A stretch of 19,247 nucleotides of DNA from NCBI GenBank assembly GCA_023416175.1, contig JAEZIE010000186.1:1-19247 (forward strand), given 5' to 3'. This stretch comes from Bacillota bacterium. Its GTDB lineage: Bacteria > Bacillota > Clostridia > Christensenellales > CAG-138. Positions 7,095-13,731 of this stretch are shown piece by piece (position 1 is the first letter of the stretch; every line of letters begins with the position of its first letter). Under the pieces are notes generated by a model, which saw only the letters and a program-made list of their open reading frames with translations, did not search any database and had not been told where the DNA came from. The position numbers and the translations under genes were made by a program.

Positions 7095-7653
7095 AAGAGT
7101 GCTGATCCAAGGTTTTTTCAAGTATCGCAGAGGCAAATGTCGTTTCGCTATAAACTTCATCCCCTGCAATCTTCATAAGCTTATCAAACCCCATGGCATG
7201 CCAAAATCGAAGTGCAGGCCAGTTTTTTAAATGCACGCCCAGGCGGACTTTCCCGAAGGCTACCTGCTTCGCTTCCGAGCAGATGTAATTGACAACTTCT
7301 TTGGCATACCCGGCTCTCTGGCATTGGGGCAGGATAAAGAGCCATCCGATGAATAGCGTATCATGCGTGGGATACCCGCTATAAAGTTCCAGAACACCGA
7401 CCATTTCATTGGTTTGTTTCAGATAGATCGATTTTGCATAAAATTGCTCTTTTACACCTTCCGGTGGCAGGTTTCCCTCTGTCAATGTGACAAGGGCATA
7501 GTTTGCAGGCGTCTTCCACCCGACCATTTTTTCCAGATAATCGGATGCTTCGTTGACCGCTTGCAGTTTTTCGCACTCTTCCAACACAGAGTCTTTGATA
7601 AGGAGCCGCGCTGTTTCCCCTTGTGTAGGAAATGATCTTATGCTATTTGGCAT
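7084..7653 (-). CDS. GNAT-family N-acetyltransferase
   Basis: 189 residues in the RimJ/RimL-like branch of the GNAT fold, which moves an acetyl group from acetyl-CoA to an amine on a protein or small molecule. The central strands read NEMVGVLELYSGYP...TLFIGWLFILPQCQRAGYAKEVVNYI. The latter includes the acetyl-CoA loop Q-R-A-G-Y-A, the counterpart of the usual Q/RxxGxG/A. The late segment VRLGVHLKNWPALRFWHAMGF is the typical C-terminal motif. ATG at 7653 follows TTGAGGAATC. The last three residues and the TGA stop lie in the arm of a hairpin of the 6936-7094 array. The native C-terminus may therefore have been altered. The substrate is not predictable. It follows zapA on the same strand, but a terminator separates them. 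Confidence 0.85.
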   Translation of the reverse strand: MPNSIRSFPTQGETARLLIKDSVLEECEKLQAVNEASDYLEKMVGWKTPANYALVTLTEGNLPPEGVKEQFYAKSIYLKQTNEMVGVLELYSGYPTHDTLFIGWLFILPQCQRAGYAKEVVNYICSEAKQVAFGKVRLGVHLKNWPALRFWHAMGFDKLMKIAGDEVYSETTFASAILEKTLDQHSCQS

Positions 7654-7679
7654 AGATTCCTCAATTCAAATAACATCCT

Positions 7680-7707
7680 ATAAAAATAAAAAATCCCCAA
7701 AGGGATT
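7680..7707 (-). terminator. Terminator of zapA
   Basis: On the minus strand the stem AATCCC-tttg-GGGATT (7692-7707) is followed by TTTTATTTTTA. It lies 30 bases after the zapA stop codon and before the GNAT gene. Confidence 0.8.
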
Positions 7708-7736
7708 CTTTATAAGTAAGAACAATTTGCCGCAAA

Positions 7737-8084
7737 TTAATCGCCGATCTCCTGTGACACCGCCTGCGTTTCTTCAAACGGATGCTTCACCGGCACTTTT
7801 GCACCGCGCCGGGGAGGAAGAACAGGAGAGGAAAAGCTCCTTAATTCCATAATTCGCTGATCGAGCTCGGCATATTGCTGCCGCAACTTAAACAGCTCGT
7901 CCGCCATATTGAGTGCGCTTAGCATCACACAGGTGCTGGTGCCGAGGGCGGGATGCGCCTTCTGCACTTCATTGACTTTTTCATCCACATAGGCTGCTAT
8001 GCTTTTGATATACGTTTCTTCTTCGGTACCGCACAAATGAACCGTTTGCCCGGCTACATGAACAGTGACACGCGTCTTCTGCAT
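7737..8084 (-). CDS. zapA: Cell division protein ZapA
   Basis: ZapA binds FtsZ filaments and promotes their bundling in the Z-ring. This 115-residue protein has the family layout: an N-terminal beta-hairpin domain (KTRVTVHVAGQTVHLCGTEEETYIKSIAAYVDEKVNEV) followed by a helix with ALNMADELFKLRQQYAELDQRIMEL, which forms the coiled coil. A basic, proline-rich tail (VLPPRRGAKVPVKHPFEE) extends past the coiled coil. The ATG at 8084 follows a modest AAGG; a TTG at 8102 is in frame but lacks a better site. The gene has its own promoter (8121-8149) and terminator. In many Firmicutes zapA sits near pheT or mutS2; that context is not seen here. Confidence 0.9.
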   Translation of the reverse strand: MQKTRVTVHVAGQTVHLCGTEEETYIKSIAAYVDEKVNEVQKAHPALGTSTCVMLSALNMADELFKLRQQYAELDQRIMELRSFSSPVLPPRRGAKVPVKHPFEETQAVSQEIGD

Positions 8085-8120
8085 GTACCTTATAACCCCC
8101 AACCATGTTCTCTTTTTACC

Positions 8121-8149
8121 AGTATACCCCTAATTTTCTTGTGTTGCAA
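8121..8149 (-). promoter_or_regulatory. SigA-type promoter of zapA
   Basis: On the minus strand TTGCAA (8144-8149) and TATACT (8121-8126) are 17 bases apart, about 37 bases upstream of the zapA ATG. Confidence 0.75.
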
Positions 8150-8203
8150 GGGAAAATACAACCCTTCCTGTATATGCCCGCTATGAAGCTGCGCTTATAT
8201 CAT

Positions 8204-8290
8204 ATATCGGCTTTATAATAAAAAGAATTCACGTTAATTTCACATGAACGGTGCAAGAAACTTTTTATTATGCTACAATAAAACCGATAT
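8204..8290. repeat. Long imperfect inverted repeat upstream of the oadB-like gene
   Basis: ATATCGGCTTTAT (8204-8216) pairs with ATAAAACCGATAT (8278-8290) with one mismatch. AATAAAAAG (8217-8225) pairs perfectly with CTTTTTATT (8261-8269). An extra 8 bases (8270-8277) are bulged in the right arm. The right arm holds a TACAAT (8274-8279), which could be the -10 box of the oadB promoter, although no good -35 precedes it. This might be an operator region. Confidence 0.6.
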
Positions 8291-8368
8291 CGTTTTGGCA
8301 ATCATCATATCAAGAGACAAGCTTTGCCTACTCACCTATGAATTCTAGAAAGGAAAAAAACAAGAACA

Positions 8369-9532
8369 ATGAACGGTATTTCAAGTTTGTTCGAGGGTAT
8401 ACTCACGTTCCATTGGGAGTATCTCGTCATGTATGCAATCGGCGGGTTGCTCATTTATCTTGCTATAGCCAAGGATTATGAGCCGATGCTGTTGCTCCCT
8501 ATCGGATTTGGCGCAATTCTTGTTAACTTGCCGTTGAGTATCATTTGGGGTCATGGAACGGAAGTTGGATTATTGCAGGTTGTTTACAACGCTGGTATTC
8601 TCACAGAGTTGTTTCCTGCGCTCATATTCATAGGTATTGGCGCGATGACGGATTTCCGACCGTTACTTGCTACGCCGAAGATGATGTTCTTTGGTGCCGC
8701 GGCGCAGTTCGGTATCTTTTTTACAGTAATGGCGGCAATATTTCTAACCCAGGCATTTCCCGCGCTTGGTTTTACGCTTAAAGACGCCGCATCCATCGGG
8801 ATTATCGGTGCTGCAGATGGGCCGACCTCAATTATTGTAGCATCGCAGTTTTCCAAAAAGCTTCTTCCTGCAATAACGGTAGCTGCCTATTCGTATATGT
8901 CCCTTGTTCCCATTATTCAGCCGCCGATTATTAAGCTTCTGACCACCAGGGAAGAACGGAAAATTCGTATGATATACAGCGACGTCACGCTGCCCAAGTG
9001 GGTAATGATTCTGTTCCCCATCGGCGTTACGGTTCTTGCCGGCATTATCGCACCCATCAGCGCGCCCTTGATTGGCCTTTTGATGTTTGGTAACTTGCTC
9101 AAAGAAGCGGGTGTTGTGGAGCGGCTTGCACAGGCAGCTCAGAAAGAACTTTCCAATATTGTAACGCTATTGTTGGGCATTACCATTGGCGCCTCCATGC
9201 GGTATGAGGAGTTTCTTACGGGCGGTACGCTGGCTATACTTGGGTTGGGACTGGTTGCATTCATATTCGATACCGCAGGCGGCGTGCTGTTTGCAAAACT
9301 AATCAACCTGTTTTCCAGAAAGAACAAGGTCAACCCCATGGTAGGTGCTGCAGGTATTTCCGCGTTCCCCATGGCCGCACGTATCGTGCAGCGTATGGCC
9401 AAAGAGGAGGATCCTACCAACTTCATCCTGATGCAGGCAATGGGCGCAAACGTATCTGGGCAGATTGGCTCCGTTATCGCGGGCGGCGTTATTCTCTCCA
9501 TTACACCTTGGCTTGCTTCATTGATTAAATAA
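8369..9532 (+). CDS. Sodium-translocating decarboxylase beta subunit (OadB/GcdB/MmdB family)
   Basis: 387 residues with about 10-11 membrane spans. The beta subunit forms the sodium channel of oxaloacetate, glutaconyl-CoA and methylmalonyl-CoA decarboxylases and couples CO2 release from carboxybiotin to sodium export. Family marks are LFPALIFIGIGAMTDFRPLL, the pore motif IGIIGAADGPTSI (around residue 150) and the late NPMVGAAGISAFPMAARIVQ. AAAGGA lies about 14 bases before the ATG at 8369, which is longer than usual. The next gene encodes a tiny OadG-like protein, but no alpha (carboxyltransferase), biotin carrier or full gamma subunit is present in the window. The decarboxylase substrate therefore cannot be assigned; partners must be elsewhere, or the pair works without them. 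Confidence 0.93.
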   Translation: MNGISSLFEGILTFHWEYLVMYAIGGLLIYLAIAKDYEPMLLLPIGFGAILVNLPLSIIWGHGTEVGLLQVVYNAGILTELFPALIFIGIGAMTDFRPLLATPKMMFFGAAAQFGIFFTVMAAIFLTQAFPALGFTLKDAASIGIIGAADGPTSIIVASQFSKKLLPAITVAAYSYMSLVPIIQPPIIKLLTTREERKIRMIYSDVTLPKWVMILFPIGVTVLAGIIAPISAPLIGLLMFGNLLKEAGVVERLAQAAQKELSNIVTLLLGITIGASMRYEEFLTGGTLAILGLGLVAFIFDTAGGVLFAKLINLFSRKNKVNPMVGAAGISAFPMAARIVQRMAKEEDPTNFILMQAMGANVSGQIGSVIAGGVILSITPWLASLIK

Positions 9533-9546
9533 GGAGGGAAAAAGAG

Positions 9547-9681
9547 ATGACGATAGTTGATGCGGGTTGGACATTAATGGGCTTTGGCCTTGCAGGTGTC
9601 TTTATATCTCTAATCCTGTTCTACTTCTTATCCAAACTGTTGGTTGCCCTTGGGACTAGACAGAGCAAAAAAGAGAAATAA
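9547..9681 (+). CDS. OadG-related small membrane subunit, 44 residues
   Basis: This short gene starts 14 bases after the oadB-like stop, behind a strong AAGGAGG. The product, MTIVDAGWTLMGFGLAGVFI..., has one membrane span (about residues 8-35) and a short basic tail (TRQSKKEK). The combination of size, single helix and location right after the beta subunit matches OadG-related small transporter subunits found next to OadB-type genes in Clostridia. In the full pumps the gamma subunit anchors and stabilises the complex. Here only the anchor helix is present. The family assignment rests on context and general shape rather than on catalytic residues. Confidence 0.8.
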   Translation: MTIVDAGWTLMGFGLAGVFISLILFYFLSKLLVALGTRQSKKEK

Positions 9682-9693
9682 ATGGAACTTGTC

Positions 9694-9725
9694 GGCGTGC
9701 GCATTAAGCGCACGCCGCTGTTTTA
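9694..9725 (+). terminator. Terminator after the oadB/oadG-like pair
   Basis: The perfect 9-pair stem GGCGTGCGC-attaa-GCGCACGCC (9694-9716) is followed by GCTGTTTTATT. It closes the two-gene transcript. Confidence 0.85.
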
Positions 9726-9761
9726 TTCACATGAATTTTATATTTAAGCGGGGGCGCTTGG

Positions 9762-9791
9762 TTGATAGGGCGCCGGCATTTTTTGTATAAT
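9762..9791 (+). promoter_or_regulatory. SigA-type promoter of sigI-rsgI
   Basis: TTGATA (9762-9767) and TATAAT (9786-9791) are spaced 18 bases, about 36 bases before the GTG start of sigI. I saw no clear SigI-type (CCC...CGAA-like) promoter beside it, so autoregulation is not supported by this reading. Confidence 0.75.
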
Positions 9792-9826
9792 ACAGTTGAT
9801 AGGTGCACCCACGGTGCAGGAAAGGG

Positions 9827-10558
9827 GTGAGTCGTGTTACAAAGGAAATAGACAACCTGGCAGTACAAGCCGCGCAGGACGAAGAAGTCAGAGCGCGGCT
9901 GATCCAAAGCTGTGAGCGCTTTATCCTCAAAATCGTATTTCGTTCCACCCGCCGGTATATCCGCAAAACCGACGATGAATGGTCGGTTGCGTTGATTGCG
10001 TTTTCACAGGCAATCGACACATATGACCCGGACAAAGGCACGTTCTTTGCCTATGCGGAGCTTTTGATGCGCAGCCGGTTGACGGATTATTGCCGATCAC
10101 AGGCAAAATATGCGGTGGAATTGGATGTTTCCCCCTCCGTTTTTGCAGGAAACGCGGAGCAGGATGAAATAGACAGCCCCTTGCAGGCTGTTGTGCTCCA
10201 GCGCACAGCCGTGGAGGAAAGTACGGCTTTGCGGGATGAAATCCAGGCCGCGAACGATGTTTTCCGTAGGTACGGCTTTTCTTTTTTTGATTTGGCGGCG
10301 TGTTCCCCCAAAAGCGCAAGAACAAAAAAGCTATGCGCGCAAGCGGTTCTCTTTTTGATAAACCATCCGCTGCTGTTTGACGAATTACAGCAGAGCCTTC
10401 AGCTTCCTCTCAAAATAGTAACGGCACATACGGGGATACCCCGAAAATTATTGGAGCGGCATCGTAAATATATCATAGCGGCGACGGAAATTCTTTTGGG
10501 GGATTTTCCGGGCATTTCCGAATATATGAGGTTTATCAGGAAGGAGGGTGGACGATGA
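9827..10558 (+). CDS. sigI: RNA polymerase sigma factor SigI
   Basis: 243 residues of the SigI branch of the sigma-70 family, which directs polymerase to heat-shock or envelope genes in Bacillus and cellulosome genes in some Clostridia. Region 2 reads ERFILKIVFRSTRRYIRKTDDEWSVALIAFSQAIDTYDPDKGTFFAYAELLMRSRLTDYCRS, with the conserved core-binding and -10 recognition parts. The C-terminal half is the SigI-specific domain (LCAQAVLFLINHPLLFDELQQ... TGIPRKLLERHRKYIIA) in place of a classical region 4. I favour GTG 9827 (MSRVTKEIDNL); GTG 9803 is in frame but upstream of the purine-rich site. The stop overlaps the rsgI start (ATGA), so the two are translationally coupled. Confidence 0.93.
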   Translation: MSRVTKEIDNLAVQAAQDEEVRARLIQSCERFILKIVFRSTRRYIRKTDDEWSVALIAFSQAIDTYDPDKGTFFAYAELLMRSRLTDYCRSQAKYAVELDVSPSVFAGNAEQDEIDSPLQAVVLQRTAVEESTALRDEIQAANDVFRRYGFSFFDLAACSPKSARTKKLCAQAVLFLINHPLLFDELQQSLQLPLKIVTAHTGIPRKLLERHRKYIIAATEILLGDFPGISEYMRFIRKEGGR

Positions 10559-11448
10559 AAGCTGCCATTGTGGAACTGCGTGAAAAGAAAGCTGCCGCGC
10601 TGCTGTCCGACGGCACTGTCGTGATCATACCCAACCGCAGCTATGCGCTTGGGCAGGAGATCGAGTATCGTTCCCCTGCTGATACAGCGCGGAAGGCTGT
10701 GGCATGGGCGGCAGGCGTTGCCGCAGTACTATGCATCAGCGTTGGGGTATATGCGTACAAGGCCCCGTATAGTTATGTCAGCTTGGACGTCAATCCTTCC
10801 ATTGAGTTTTCGCTCAACCGGTTTGATCAGGTGCTCCGTGTAACCGCCGTAAATACCGACGCACAAGCCATTGTAACGGAGTTATACCACCAAGACATAT
10901 CCCACCGGAACATCGTGCAGGCGGTGGAGCTGATCATAACGAGCCTCTCTGAGCAGGACTATTTTGAGAAAGAGAGCAGCTATGTTCTGATTGCCGCAGC
11001 TTCGCAGGATACGAAAAAGGCGGAGCAGCTTGTTTTAGCGCTGGAGCAGACCGCGCACCAGGCAGGAGGCAGCCCAGAGGAACTTAAGGTGAAGACGGTA
11101 TCCGGCGTACCGGAACAAGTGGAAGAAGCCCGGAAGGCTGGCGTTACGCTGGGCAAAAAGCAGCTTGTGGATGAACTCGAGAAGAATATCCGCCCTTCCA
11201 AGCCCTTTGATTACGACGAATGGCTTCATAAGCCGGTAAAAGAGATTGTGGAAGAGGCGGAGAAGCATGGCAAGCCGCCTAAAAAGAACGAGGAAGCGTC
11301 GAATATTTCTCCCAAACCGGAGCCTGAAAAAGAGCCGAAGCCGCCAAAAGGCAAAGACAAGACGCCGAACCCGTCGTCTTCGAATGGAAATAAGGGGAAC
11401 GGCAAGCAGTCGAACGGAAATGGCGGTAAAGATAAGCCCGCGAAATAG
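10555..11448 (+). CDS. rsgI: Anti-sigma-I factor RsgI
   Basis: 297 residues. RsgI holds SigI inactive at the membrane and releases it on an outside signal. The N-terminal 45 residues (KAAIVELREKKAAALLSDGTVVIIP) are the SigI-binding RsgI_N domain; one membrane span covers about 46-68. Outside comes SYVSLDVNPSIEFSLNRFDQVL, where Asn80-Pro81 corresponds to the bond at which RsgI proteins of C. thermocellum have been reported to cleave themselves. A mixed alpha/beta domain (to about 215) follows. From about 235 the chain becomes disordered, charged and rich in Lys/Pro, then Asn/Gly/Lys (KGNGKQSNGNGGKDKPAK). There is no carbohydrate-binding module. AAGGAGG precedes the ATG; the gene overlaps sigI by 4 bases. 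Confidence 0.93.
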   Translation: MKAAIVELREKKAAALLSDGTVVIIPNRSYALGQEIEYRSPADTARKAVAWAAGVAAVLCISVGVYAYKAPYSYVSLDVNPSIEFSLNRFDQVLRVTAVNTDAQAIVTELYHQDISHRNIVQAVELIITSLSEQDYFEKESSYVLIAAASQDTKKAEQLVLALEQTAHQAGGSPEELKVKTVSGVPEQVEEARKAGVTLGKKQLVDELEKNIRPSKPFDYDEWLHKPVKEIVEEAEKHGKPPKKNEEASNISPKPEPEKEPKPPKGKDKTPNPSSSNGNKGNGKQSNGNGGKDKPAK

Positions 11449-11516
11449 AGGCCAAACTGGCATGGCGGGTCATCCACCAAGACAAGCAATCATATCCAAT
11501 TCAATGATTGGCAGGG

Positions 11517-11547
11517 CGGCTCCTTCGGATGCGGGGGAGCCGTTTTC
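11517..11547 (+). terminator. Terminator of sigI-rsgI
   Basis: CGGCTCC (11517-11523) pairs with GGAGCCG (11536-11542), followed by TTTTC. The stem sequence is shared with the hairpins at 11691 and 12211. Confidence 0.75.
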
Positions 11548-11690
11548 TATTTCGGCTACTCTCCGCAAGGGCATGCGGAGCACAGCGGTCAAAATTGCGA
11601 CCGGTATTGTACCTAACTTGCTTTTATATTTTTAAAAGGACGCAGTGGATAGCAATCCCCAACATCATCTACGTCCGCGGTAAAACATAA

Positions 11691-11711
11691 CGGCTCCCCT
11701 TTCGGAGAGCC
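11691..11711 (-). terminator. Terminator-like hairpin, sister of the one at 12211
   Basis: On the minus strand CGGCTC-tccgaaaggg-GAGCCG is followed by TTATGTTTTA. It shares ACGGCTCCCC and AGCCGCTA with the hairpin at 12211-12235 in the same orientation. It would end any minus-strand transcript of the 11712-12205 block. Confidence 0.55.
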
Positions 11712-12205
11712 GCTATGCTAAAGGCAGTACATGGGAGACTTTGGCCGAGAGTTCGCAGTTTGTCATATGATGAATACGATGTGTCCCATTGCGAACTTGG
11801 ACTTTTGCGCCAAGGCATCCGCAAGCGGATACCGGTTCAGGCTTCCAAACGGTCCGCCATACCGTTTTTCTGCCTTTGGCAACGGCCTCATCCCCCTTCT
11901 TCCGCACCAGGCGGAATAATGCCCCCCATACCAGGGTGCTCCAAAGAAACTGGCCAGGAGAGCCCTGGCGGGCTGCGCCTTGGATTTTAGGCTTGCGGTT
12001 TGCTGCCAAAGGATAGAGCCGGTCAACGATCCGGCTTAGCCTTAGGTTCTTGATCGTTCCCCTGGGGGAGTTCAAAGGGCTAGCCAAGTGCAATGACCCA
12101 AAGCGAAAGCCCGGTGAACAAGGGAACTCAAAAGACGGCGGCTTGCCACAGCGCAGCGTGGCCTTTGGGGAACTGAATGATTCCTGAAACAGGGAATACG
12201 AAAAA
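11712..12205 (-). ncRNA. Candidate structured RNA or intergenic repeat element (no gene recognised)
   Basis: About 500 bases without a credible protein gene; several overlapping open frames exist on both strands but none has a good ribosome site or family look. Many complementary segments are visible. Examples are CCTTTGGC/GCCAAAGG (11873-11880 with 12005-12012) and AGCCGG/CCGGCT near 12017-12036. Others are GAGTTC/GAACTC (12068-12073, 12124-12129) around an inner GGGCT/AGCCC, GTTCGCA/TGCGAAC near 11751-11795, and ATCCGC-tt-GCGGAT near 11817-11830. The block is bounded by sister terminator-like hairpins. A minus-strand RNA is favoured because both hairpins have T runs in that direction, but I found no clear promoter. 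A decayed mobile element is the main alternative. Confidence 0.35.
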
Positions 12206-12235
12206 GCTAACGGCTCCCCAACGGCAGGGGAGCCG
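12200..12235 (-). terminator. Terminator of the secreted repeat-protein gene
   Basis: On the minus strand CGGCTCCCC-tgccgtt-GGGGAGCCG (12211-12235) is followed by TTAGCTTTTT. It lies about 18 bases after the stop codon. Confidence 0.85.
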
Positions 12236-12252
12236 CTACATAGAAGGTTCGC

Positions 12253-13422
12253 TTATTTTGTGAGCTTTCCAAACAGGTTGGAAATCCAATTGACAACGGC
12301 TACCCAAATGCCTGTTACCCTCTGCTCTTGCGGAGGCTTTTGAATGGAGCTGGGACTAGCTGCAGTGCTGATTCCTGCGTCATTAAGCGCCTCGAGCAAG
12401 GCAGTTTCGGCTGCTTTCACCGCCTCGCGCGAGGCCTCTTTTGTGGCTTCATCCCCAGTGGCCCACGCGTTTTCCATATTGGCAACCGCGGCCTTATACG
12501 CTGCCGTTAGGGCAGTCAGGGATGCCTGGGTTTGGGTATCGGTCACAGTCGCGATGGAAGCCGCAATTGCATCCACATTCAGCAGCTTCTTTTGCTGCCC
12601 TTTGGGCAGAGAGCTTGGTGTTGCGGTGGTCTCTGAAGCGCGAATCCCTGCGCCGGTTAGCGCCTTCAATACAGCAGCCTTGGCGTCCTCGGCCGCCTTC
12701 CGGTATGCCGCAATGGTCGCCTCATCCGCGCCGTTTGCTAGGCCGGATTGCTCATTGGCAAGCGCGGTCTTATACGCTTTCACGAGCGCTGTAAGGGAGG
12801 CCTGCAATTCTGGGTTGTTCAGCTTGGCGATGGAAGCTTCGATGGTAGCAAGGTCAAAATGCTTGGGTCCCTGCGGCCCCTTGCCAACGCCATTGGGTTT
12901 ACTTTCTTCGGCATCAATGCCAGCATCTGCAAGGGCCGTAACCAGAGCGCCCTGTGCTGCTGCTACGGCATCTTCCAAAGCTTTCATAGTTTGTTTATCG
13001 GCGCCGCCAGCTCTTCCGCTTTCTTCATTGGCAAGCGCTGTTTCATACGCTTTTAGCAGTGCGGTAAGGCTGCTTTGTGTGCTGGCATCAGTAACTGCCG
13101 CAATGGAGGCCTTAATCTCTTCTATGTCCAGGGAATCTTTCCGGTTTTCGGCTTTGCCTTGCTTGTTGCTGTTCTGATCGGATTTTTTCTGGTTGCCCTG
13201 ATTGGATTTCCCCTGGCCGTCCTGGTTGGAATTCCCATGCCCCTGGGTACCGCCCTTGTTGTCATGCTTCTCTTTGTCTTTCTGAGAGTTCTTAACGCCG
13301 GGCTGCGCACCTTGAACAGACGATTTGCCGTTGTTCGGCGCATATGCCAGTGTAGCTGTGGAAACCATTGCCGCTACAAGCAGCAGGGCGAGTACCGCCA
13401 GATACTTCTTTTTACGCATCAT
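12253..13422 (-). CDS. Secreted protein with three ~75-residue helical repeats, function unknown
   Basis: 389 residues. The signal peptide MMRKKKYLAVLALLLVAAMVSTATLAYA has AYA as a likely cleavage site near residue 28. A Lys/Asn/Gln/Gly-rich flexible linker follows (about 29-96). Three homologous repeats begin LDIEEIKASIA (98-172), FDLATIEASIA (189-263) and LNVDAIAASIA (281-355). Each runs ASI-(10)-QxSLTAL-AYxxALANE...A-(K/E)-A...AL-(10)-AGI and is Ala-rich and helical, period about 91 residues. Linkers contain Pro/Gly/Lys (GVGKGPQGPK, SLPKGQQKK). The end, GIWVAVVNWISNLFGKLTK, is a hydrophobic or amphipathic helix. AAGGGAG precedes the ATG by 7 bases. It points toward sigI-rsgI and shares their low-complexity style. 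I do not recognise the family. A cell-wall or membrane-surface role is an inference. Confidence 0.85.
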   Translation of the reverse strand: MMRKKKYLAVLALLLVAAMVSTATLAYAPNNGKSSVQGAQPGVKNSQKDKEKHDNKGGTQGHGNSNQDGQGKSNQGNQKKSDQNSNKQGKAENRKDSLDIEEIKASIAAVTDASTQSSLTALLKAYETALANEESGRAGGADKQTMKALEDAVAAAQGALVTALADAGIDAEESKPNGVGKGPQGPKHFDLATIEASIAKLNNPELQASLTALVKAYKTALANEQSGLANGADEATIAAYRKAAEDAKAAVLKALTGAGIRASETTATPSSLPKGQQKKLLNVDAIAASIATVTDTQTQASLTALTAAYKAAVANMENAWATGDEATKEASREAVKAAETALLEALNDAGISTAASPSSIQKPPQEQRVTGIWVAVVNWISNLFGKLTK

Positions 13423-13448
13423 TTGTTCACTCCCTTGGTACTTGGTAT

Positions 13449-13476
13449 ATCCGATTCTCCCACTTTTTTTTCGGAT
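13449..13476. repeat. Small inverted repeat in the divergent control region
   Basis: ATCCGA (13449-13454) and TCGGAT (13471-13476) flank 16 bases in the 5' untranslated region of the secreted repeat protein. It could be an operator or RNA hairpin. I could not identify a confident promoter for that gene in 13423-13560. Confidence 0.35.
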
Positions 13477-13618
13477 ACTACAACATTCGCAGCAAAGGCC
13501 GAAAAAACTAGGGTAGAGATATGAATTTTCTGTGACCGGTTTTTAGTACTGCTTATGGCATGCCGTTACAATAGATGCGATCTCCATGGAAATTTTAGGA
13601 ATTTTTACTCAAAATCGA

Positions 13619-13647
13619 TTGAATGCACAAAAGGTAAGGGATACAAT
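13619..13647 (+). promoter_or_regulatory. SigA-type promoter of the YhfC-family gene
   Basis: TTGAAT (13619-13624) and TACAAT (13642-13647) are spaced 17 bases. The leader to the ATG is about 80 bases and holds a small hairpin, AGGGC-gctgt-GCCCT, near 13699-13713. Confidence 0.7.
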
Positions 13648-13731
13648 GATAGGGATAACTGGGATCATCTTCAAAAAGGAAGTTCATGTGGAATATCAGG
13701 GCGCTGTGCCCTTAAAATTGGAGGGGACTGT

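Noticed and set aside
11246..11635. Plus-strand frame overlapping the end of rsgI
   Set aside because: It is the shifted reading of the Lys/Pro-rich rsgI tail and runs through the rsgI terminator.
11713..12093. 126-codon minus-strand frame and other overlapping frames in the same block
   Set aside because: No good ribosome site, no recognisable family, high Arg/Trp/Pro composition, and several frames are open at once on both strands. More likely structured non-coding DNA.
12344..13177. 277-codon plus-strand frame
   Set aside because: Antisense shadow of the Ala-rich repeat protein, whose GC-rich codons leave the opposite strand open.
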